Assembly: GCA_027920525.1 (NCBI GenBank)
Contig: CP115858.1
Location: forward strand, 310,001-374,000
Direction of reading: 5' to 3'
From: Chryseobacterium daecheongense
GTDB lineage: Bacteria > Bacteroidota > Bacteroidia > Flavobacteriales > Weeksellaceae
Length of the DNA stretch: 64,000 nt
Numbering within the stretch: position 1 is the first letter of the stretch; each line of letters opens with the position of its first letter. Positions 63,601-64,000 of this stretch are shown here, in pieces. The notes under the pieces are model-generated. The model was not told the DNA's origin, did not search any database, and worked only from the letters and a program-made list of their open reading frames with translations. The position numbers and the translations under genes were made by a program.

Positions 63601-64000
63601 TACTGCGTGTTCAAGTGCATTAATTGCCATTCATCGAGGCGTAGAACACATCAGAAACGGACATTGCGATATGGCCATTGCAGGTGGAGTCAACGCCATA
63701 CTGTCTCCGGAACTGACGCTTTCCTTCAGCAGTGCAGGGATGTTGAGCGAAGATGGAAGATGTAAAACTTTTGATCAGCGTGCCAATGGTTATGTCCGTG
63801 GAGAAGGAGTGGGAATTGTGATCCTCAAGTCTTTAAGCAAGGCTGTAGCTGATGGTGATCATATCTACGGAGTGATCCGTGGAACGGCTGAAAACCATGG
63901 TGGAAGAGCTAATACGTTAACCTCTCCGAATCCCAATGCACAAAGAGATCTATTGGTAAAAGCATACCGAAATTCAGATATAGATCCACGTGATATCAGC
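45674..64000 (+). CDS. Giant trans-acyltransferase modular polyketide synthase, 3'-truncated by the window
   Basis: One uninterrupted frame from ATG 45674 runs to the window edge (6109 codons, no stop). The frame was confirmed at each KS start (51281, 55634, 58766, 63092). Order: KS1-DH1-KR1-ACP1-DH2-ACP2-KS2-DH3-KR2-ACP3-KS3-DH4-ACP4-KS4-DH5-KR3-ACP5-KS5(partial). All KS domains have the Cys (residues 188, 2040, 3491, 4536, 5979), and the four complete ones also have both catalytic His. No AT, ER, methyltransferase or thioesterase domain occurs; each KS is followed by a flanking linker ending in a motif like LPTYPFARERYW, as in trans-AT enzymes, so malonyl units must come from a separate AT. 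It condenses and processes an acyl chain on carrier domains in the cytoplasm. The product is unknown. Confidence 0.95.
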   Translation, partial: MEDTSKNNLQLDNQLNRTDIAVIGMSCRFPGADNYHDFWNNLINGTFSVTEIPESRWDWREYYGDPASDIPKTNSKWGGFINDMDKFDPLFFNISPKEAKYIDPQHRVFLEAAWHAVEDAGYSTESLSGKKVGVYVGVSKNDYAEMLQSTHQEISSFVSTGTVHSILANRVSFFLDIRGKSEVVDTACSSSLVALHNAIRDIRSGNCESALVGGVNALITPTMYLSHGKSGMLSSEGKCKTFDESSDGYVRGEGVGCIFIKPLSAAIADNDRIIGVIKGTAVNHNGRSNSLTSPSVRAQAEVVNAALEDAALEAGNVSYIEAHGTATPLGDPIEISALKKVYSQYGADENINCTLGALKTNIGHLESAAGIAGLIKVLLCMQNGKIPGILHHKKLNPYIDLKGSPFVISTENTEWKPSESGIQSGALTAGVSSFGMGGVNAHVILQAYDGEQIRNTEENVKSYTIPLSARTEKQLKAYAERITDFIRKNRTELRIQDIAFTLQNGRDTMAAKAVFVVSDVEDLIKQLEEYISTGKINKTEKDAENQLADGVRISLPGYPFERRRCWMDGASVSVATSNSAIVREVGSPLMQFLNKDQQQWEYEALLQSTNYFIRDHVVQGECMMPGVVYLEIARSVAEQACGRPVNELNDVCWMHSVKVYEENVPLQIKLTPINTGFSFEITTTDGVHSNGNVSLKSNTTSAGSIDLQKIKQRCSTVKIAEEIYQEFAKEGLAYKETFQTITEGFFASDEAICLLKPTKKENPVSSKVWEPSLLDGVFQTVVGLCIWGNVEAQHQLLPFYLKAIRCYGNLADAHYAYVKKSDTYQNGKRFSFDLFLCDEHGNVILEFNEFVKRAYKSGPVTIEETAVPVIESLHYTTDWLERPLGIHAERPASVIIFDTDALLYEKIKAELGYTKPVLVLPGDSYEKKDQYTYQFDVADTASFKNLLKDLEEDGMVTDNWIYRWGMSRGEQVAENMQDIYALLYLSQALITAEYSGRIKLLFAYNYNDTKSAAIQQMAGGFARTLAYENPRISILTLGISEADISSYQDIIVQEMTHYVMAPLLEVIYRNRLRQERTVVPVKQLDNASSELLLKENGCYIITGGTGGLGMVFAAYLAEHYKANIILIGRSLKNEAIEEKLQQLKQLGGNAAYYRANVADKRALSVAISKIKKKCKTINGVIHAAGLIEDSFIINKKADSFERVITPKVYGTINLDECLQNETLDFFIVFSSIASLMPNQGQCDYASANNFLDHMMEIRNRREIEKGNHGISLAINWPLWESGGITVSDEEREHLWQVFGMKPMLNEDALKGFVKLLSINNTSISGQAVLIEGIAAKIESHLSVEHVFDQAHSEKRDSEKGDFSSLLRNMIADILPKTSVITDTDSFNKLGLDSSGLVKLSAKLTELVGATINPVLLIEYNTIKNLAANIANEVPSFDPEKIRESLPNDTTKSYIATTSLVDAERSDVKNLLFRKRYSNEEFFMQDHVVDGKYNVPGACYIEMGRQAATLLGKRICSLSNNYWPEVLSSAGPAINAFIQMVPKGSLYAYEIFSEDTNGRKTVHAMGDVNMETSIEPGELGTFDIQAAQEKLNISISRETVYEQIIAEGLHVGPSFMPMKELWTNKEEALGHLILPLHVAETLSDYILHPSMLTGVFQTAIINNKPNGLENSKYIPVAIDEIVFTGQIPAECYVHTIAHEANKTRSGIRKFDAQVMDIEGNIIAKLNGFSIKETTNASITVTSTQSVAPRVKAVESGELAIERIESLLKTLLHEGVGLEEEEMDAETSFEELGINSRMIIDLNRLLAKTFGNLSKTLFFEYRNINELAGYFQKKHAGVLKDLLGEPEEIDSTPERVEEIASVEHSTEKSTNKDIAIVGVSGKYPKSNTLSDFWDLMKKGDDCIEEIPQDRFDYKGHFDEDRENGLLYARWGGFINDVDQFDPLFFNISPREAEKIDPQERLFLEVVWSTLEDAGITREKLTEQSKKVGVFVGALWQPYVNLGIEETAKGNPVAPSGLLYSIPNRVSYFFNWTGPSMAIDTACSASLTALHYACESIRSGESESCIAGGVNLSLSLSKYLFLSQNNFLASDGRCRSFGIGDGYVPGEGIGAVLLKPLEKAIADGDQIYGVIKGTTVNHNGRTNGYTVPSPNLQGELIQSALQKTGIDPRTISYVEAHGTGTSLGDPIEMTGLCKAFDEYTDDKQFCAIGSVKSNIGHLEAAAGIAGLTKILLQFKHQHLVPSIHSATLNPNISFEDTPFYVPQNLALWKRPVIINQNGQSEELPLRAMLSSFGAGGSNAHLIIEEFRAPEQTSKNELEQDPAIIVLSAKNEERLQEQVFNLKYTLEKDNTLSLADIAYTLQTGREAMENRVAFVVKDIPSLIGLLDDFLKDTDSQKTYTTGTCKIGKGEEKSTEVQNRINAGDWAGIADLWIQGSVFDWNLLYAEKQPRKISLPTYPFARERYWLPTAEGKLNPTGKIVDRTLHPLVHQNTSDLDQQQFSSTFSGEESFLADHQVHHNKILPGVAYLELARAAGKFSTHKQVTQLKEVSWINPFWVHQSETLHIGLHRDQEDVVYEIYSGHEDTLITHNSGRLSNVLTAAPAKMNIQKLKKDCVNEITGSELYNAFDLEGLNLKSSFQQVETLYVAEEYALSKIKLVNNEGCVYPPCIMDSLLHAIYGLMDSYSLILPFYAGEINFYKGLEEALELWGYAVRKKEGDNDKVVTADFYLLNENGEALLSFKDFIFLPLGSKDSDHSGIKTSSNEKGKVVYYQQEWKEEALSSEQLETTNQIILIAGGAIDLCDKLQEELGLEVISINQEKPLAFFNSVLSKIKEKIKEKGRTQITIVCQNSDYPEYGFVSGLLKTAHLEYPGITGKVLAVDHLSVKNLGELTSMIEAEQHNKDVEVAYTNGVRTVKRSVSVTFDSQNTEGITFKKGGVYLLTGGAGGLGLKIAEHICSKNNITLVLTGRSVWSETIKTLLSKIPGAVYHHCDLSNFEETQKLVHLINQEYGPLNGVIHSAGVLRDSYIINKTSLQVDDVFAAKVEGTKNIDEATKDQPLDFMVFFSSITSIKGNAGQADYAAANAYLNTYATYRNTERNSKKANGKTLSICWTLWKDGGMQVNEEDIKHLETHLGSLSLPSADGIKAFDTLLKNGKGEILVTYENIHEDVQVSKIKVEDAPIAQVAIGQSEISEKVSGKIIETVAALLKLNPAAIKRDKAFGDYGFESVSLTRFARQLNAFYELKLLPTVFYNYPTINDLKDFLMEEHYVSVAQKHSSSVVVKSEEVQPTMITHKRVAFNNEGRTALPKTAVNVISNNTDTTQKAVAIIGISGRFPGADDLEAFWKNISQNKDLITEITPDRWDWKAYYGDPLKEKNKTKAKWGGLISDIDKFDPLFFNISPREAELMDPQQRITLEAVYHALEDAAIAPDKIKGSDTSIFIGVSTSDYSMLVNNQSDLTGQGHYATGSVHSILVNRISYLLDIRGASEPVDTACSSSLIAIHRAVAHIRNGDSKMAIAGGVNALLSPELTLSFSESGMLSVDGRCKTFDESANGYVRGEGVGVVILKSLEQAEADGDHIYGIIRGSAENHGGKANTLTSPNPNAQKELLVKAYSRAGVHPADVSYIEAHGTGTSLGDPIEIEGLKLAFNTLYKQRNQTPAEAAYCSIGSVKTNIGHLEAAAGIAGVMKVILAMKHKTLPGNPHLIQTNPYLNLDGSPFRLQQNTTDWNVADNKPRIAGISSFGFGGANAHLIIEEYIPTRKGIVEGQPAVILLSAKNADRLKAKALQLKTFLQAHPDTDLHELAYTLQSGREAMEERLAWIAESQEDLLTQLENYTNGNSFGFYQGNTNQEQIGFLLEGTAGKAYVETAFKNNEIKSLAQLWVKGIDVDWKLLYTDMLPKRISLPVYPFARQRYWIPDSPKRIVHAPITENHLHPLLHTDESNGKQKQYAAVYDGTESFLYDHIVNDEKILPGVAYLEIARAAGALSSQKQVVKLKNVSWLNPLKLENGMVSIAVTLDPEPTGLNYKIYNQKNSQLLYGNGLIITGEGEPLGRYDLEMMKTACSNVIPGAEVYHNFKENGLNLGKSFRGVAQINVGENIALSEIRLEELEGCMYTPGIMDSLLHTIYGLVISAGEAYSLELPYFVKEVYFYEPITDASVLWGYARKSENYKDGDQVVAYDLDLLNNEGDVLLSFKDFVALPLDGLETKVQEDTPDETVEKSVDEQITAPVEASLLKKKATDKIISIVAELVRMVPAEIENDKKFGDYGFDSILLTRFNNELNGYYDLDLMPTVFYNYATINKLAAFMTEEYTEALTALHGEAPAAPIVKPVEKLTIKKTAFSTTVATPVKQPVKQFTPYKPKPQSVNEPIAIIGMSGRFPGSPDLDTFWKNISENKDLITEVPADRWDWKKYDGDPLTEKNKTRSKWGGFLTDIDKFDPAFFSISPMEAELMDPQQRILMESVYQALEDGGIATESIKGTNTGIFIGVSASDYLIRLRHETDLAGQMHTTTGSVHSMMVNRISYLLDINGPSEPVDTACSSSLIAIHRAVENIRNGMCNMAIAGGVNALLSPELTLSFSQSGMLSKDGRCKTFDQSANGYVRGEGVGIIVLKSLKQAIADGDPIHAVIRSTAENHGGRANTLTSPNPIAQRDLLLHAYRSAGIDPRDVSYIEAHGTGTPLGDPIEAEGLKLAFKDLYKDKGLQQPAEPHCSIGSVKTNIGHLESAAGIASTIKVLLCMKHNTLPGNPHLKNPNEYLKLNGSIFQLRTETGPWITSDNRPKIAGISSFGFGGANSHIIIEEYRPDQTTPYQEDGQSIIILSAKTKDNLKQQVSNLLDFVQKNPEANLSDIAYTLQKGRDEMEERLALVVTNKIELMSRLTDYLSGNSEHGFTGNIKQDKTGSGNAYISIAIDNKDLNSLAGLWVKGASVDWNLLYINGRPSKINLPVYPFTKNRYWIPVSSFLLKTMANTRIHPLLHMNESDLNEQKYTSIFTGEEVFLSDHKVRNEKILPGVAYLELARIAGTLSTGQKVTQLRNISWVNPISIVDDYAKISTAIYRDGDQLCYEVYNDEEVVHGNGQISTDKLIQPENMDINTLKAKANKVLDGKGMYNEFLAAGLDLGTAYQGVQKMYADDHGCLAKINLTNLEGFMYTPGILDSMLHTIYGFQQLADETYSLALPYFMGEMSCYQTLEGQSLWAYARKNEQTKSEDKLAAYDIDLINDHGVVLVSFRNFVALPLDGFKPTKLVKKDTDTFIYQPVWEEMVAKDSSKVLETEKQFIWLAEGKDSLAETLKERLGIPVQTIAIDQPIEYFTTILEQLKSYLTKNASMHITVVYPNHQYPQAGFITGLLKTAVQENPGVTGQTIGVDSFDPDFLAELLKNEVSKNAEIRYDQGIFKTKQFRPVVKDILAVDQMAIRENGVYLITGGAGGLGQIFAKHISKTKNVKIILTGRRTADQEIEKLLSEIPGTVYYSCDITDYQDTERLLTTIKQTYQGLNGIIHSAGTLKDSFILNKTQEHLQQVLHPKITGARVLDEVTKDEPLDFMMFFSSVAAVTGNAGQSDYASANTYLDHYVEYRNEAAAKGQRSGKTISLNWPLWKSGGMQVSAAGEKYLESQFGMIPMATETGLEMFDLILKAQSGQYAVYFGKEEGISRTTGNAIAGTTQKNVSVPKSTNENVGGSKTAKDKIVREVSEIVAKLLKMEVSTVDQETEFGEYGFDSLLMTQFTSALNNFYDLKLMPTVFYNYPAIGVFSEFLIKEYPNLAIESENDSRAVTPAQDSTRFDQFSGRKNRKHSSQYNSSPVKAAQKPAEEGIAIIGISGRFPGSPDINTFWERIKNNEDLITEIPEDRWSWQEYYGDPQKESRKTKAKWGGFISDIDKFDPLFFNISPKEAALMDPQQRITLEAVYHALEDAGIATSALRGTNTGTFIGVSAVDYSMLLNNGTDLTSLAQFSTGAAHSILVNRISYLLDIHGPSEPVDTACSSALIAIHRGVEHIRNGHCDMAIAGGVNAILSPELTLSFSSAGMLSEDGRCKTFDQRANGYVRGEGVGIVILKSLSKAVADGDHIYGVIRGTAENHGGRANTLTSPNPNAQRDLLVKAYRNSDIDPRDIS
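45725..49975 (+). other. PKS module 1: KS1-DH1-KR1-ACP1
   Basis: KS1 (residues about 18-450) starts 17 residues from the N-terminus, so there is no loading domain; active site VDTACSSSLVALH, then EAHGTATPLGDP and KTNIGHLESAAG. DH1 (about 593-850): HVVQGECMMP has the full HxxxGxxxxP, and SLLDGVFQT supplies Asp and Gln, so it is predicted active. KR1 (about 889-1340): TGGTGGLGMVFAAYL, Ser in FSSIASLMPN and Tyr in CDYASANN, predicted active. ACP1: GLDSSGL, phosphopantetheine Ser 1393. Confidence 0.9.
50100..51150 (+). other. PKS insert: DH-like domain (Asp lost) followed by ACP2
   Basis: Directly after ACP1 comes a second DH-fold domain (residues about 1476-1735) with intact HVVDGKYNVP (His 1486), but the second motif reads HPSMLTGVFQT, with Thr 1652 where DHs have Asp. 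ACP2 follows (LGINSRM, Ser 1794). A KS-less DH-ACP pair behind a complete module could be an enoyl isomerase, a cyclising (pyran-synthase-like) domain or an inactive relic. Confidence 0.75.
51281..55465 (+). other. PKS module 2: KS2-DH3-KR2-ACP3
   Basis: KS2 (residues about 1870-2305): IDTACSASLTALH, EAHGTGTSLGDP, KSNIGHLEAAAG. It is the most divergent KS, with GKYPKSNTLSDFWD at its start. DH3 (about 2473-2746): HQVHHNKILP (His instead of Gly in the motif) and IMDSLLHAIYG. KR2 (about 2761-3156): TGGAGGLGLKIAEHI, FSSITSIKGNAGQADYAAAN, predicted active. ACP3: GFESVSL, Ser 3224. Confidence 0.88.
55634..58610 (+). other. PKS module 3: KS3-DH4-ACP4, without a ketoreductase
   Basis: KS3 (residues about 3321-3752): VDTACSSSLIAIH, EAHGTGTSLGDP, KTNIGHLEAAAG. 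DH4 (about 3930-4200): HIVNDEKILP (Asp instead of Gly) and IMDSLLHTIYG. Then directly ACP4: GFDSILL, Ser 4268. There is no room for a KR between DH4 and ACP4 (about 35 residues). Confidence 0.88.
58766..62950 (+). other. PKS module 4: KS4-DH5-KR3-ACP5
   Basis: KS4 (residues about 4365-4797): VDTACSSSLIAIH, EAHGTGTPLGDP, KTNIGHLESAAG. DH5 (about 4965-5240): HKVRNEKILP (Asn instead of Gly) and ILDSMLHTIYG. KR3 (about 5251-5640): TGGAGGLGQIFAKHI, FSSVAAVTGNAGQSDYASAN, predicted active. ACP5: GFDSLLM, Ser 5716, followed by a Ser/Gln-rich linker to KS5. Confidence 0.9.
63101..64000 (+). other. PKS module 5: KS5, truncated by the window
   Basis: About 300 residues of a fifth KS (IAIIGISGRFPGSPDINTFW, Cys 5979 in VDTACSSALIAIH). 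The sequence ends before the HGTGT and NIGH motifs. The gene continues beyond the window, so the rest of module 5 and any release domain are outside. Confidence 0.9.

Noticed and set aside
1..64000. tRNA, rRNA, CRISPR arrays, insertion sequences, integrase or attachment sites
   Set aside because: I looked through the intergenic stretches and saw no cloverleaf-like sequence, regular short repeats with spacers, transposase or integrase motifs, or flanking target duplications; small RNA genes could be missed by eye.

Overview
The window looks like chromosome of an AT-rich Bacteroidetes bacterium, most probably Flavobacteriales/Weeksellaceae and Chryseobacterium-like. The grounds are: several promoters with the Bacteroidetes -7 element TAnnTTTG, no clear Shine-Dalgarno sites, lipoprotein and 'SQ/AQ' signal peptides typical of flavobacteria, small MKN...GG-leader peptides of the Chryseobacterium 'bacteriocin-like' type, and a hybrid two-component sensor with a large periplasmic propeller. 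The genus is inferred; no rRNA or other marker gene is present.

Layout. 1-4.3 kb: end of galactokinase, galT, a HAD phosphatase, an AraC regulator and a DHFR-like reductase. 4.6-7.8 kb: a lipoprotein serine hydrolase, a DJ-1-type protein and an HSL-family esterase, with two 12-bp direct repeats 21 bp apart upstream of the latter pair. 8.2-10.8 kb: an accessory patch with a small RiPP-precursor-like peptide, a terminator-like hairpin, an uncharacterised protein and a secreted peptidase-like hydrolase, followed by a lipoprotein with a bacteriocin-like tail. 11-17.9 kb: AraC regulators, a beta-helix protein, an NTF2-like protein, a universal stress protein, a PiT phosphate transporter and an azoreductase. 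18.0-18.35 kb (minus): two tandem Cys-rich double-glycine-leader peptides. 18.6-27.1 kb: hydrolase, DHFR-like reductase, aminoglycoside-phosphotransferase-like kinase, MATE pump, a scar made of two gene fragments, MarR-GNAT and MarR-Usp units with palindromic operators, and a CE1-like esterase. 27.1-30.2 kb (minus): a stand-alone adenylation-carrier-reductase enzyme. 30.6-36.6 kb (minus): two paralogous secreted proteins and a LuxR-type two-component system. 36.8-44.7 kb: OmpH/Skp chaperone, lipoprotein endonuclease-family protein, TetR-MFS pair with a 24-bp palindrome, AraC regulator, acyltransferase and methyltransferase.

44.7-64 kb: after about 1 kb without a convincing gene comes one uninterrupted reading frame from 45674 to the window end (6109 codons, no stop). 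It is a giant modular polyketide synthase with five KS, five DH-like, three KR and five carrier domains and no acyltransferase, i.e. a trans-AT PKS. It opens directly with a KS, contains an ACP-flanked DH-like domain that has lost its catalytic Asp, and has one module without a KR. This is the most interesting system in the window. Its product cannot be read from this fragment, because the acyltransferase, release domain and remaining modules lie beyond the right edge.
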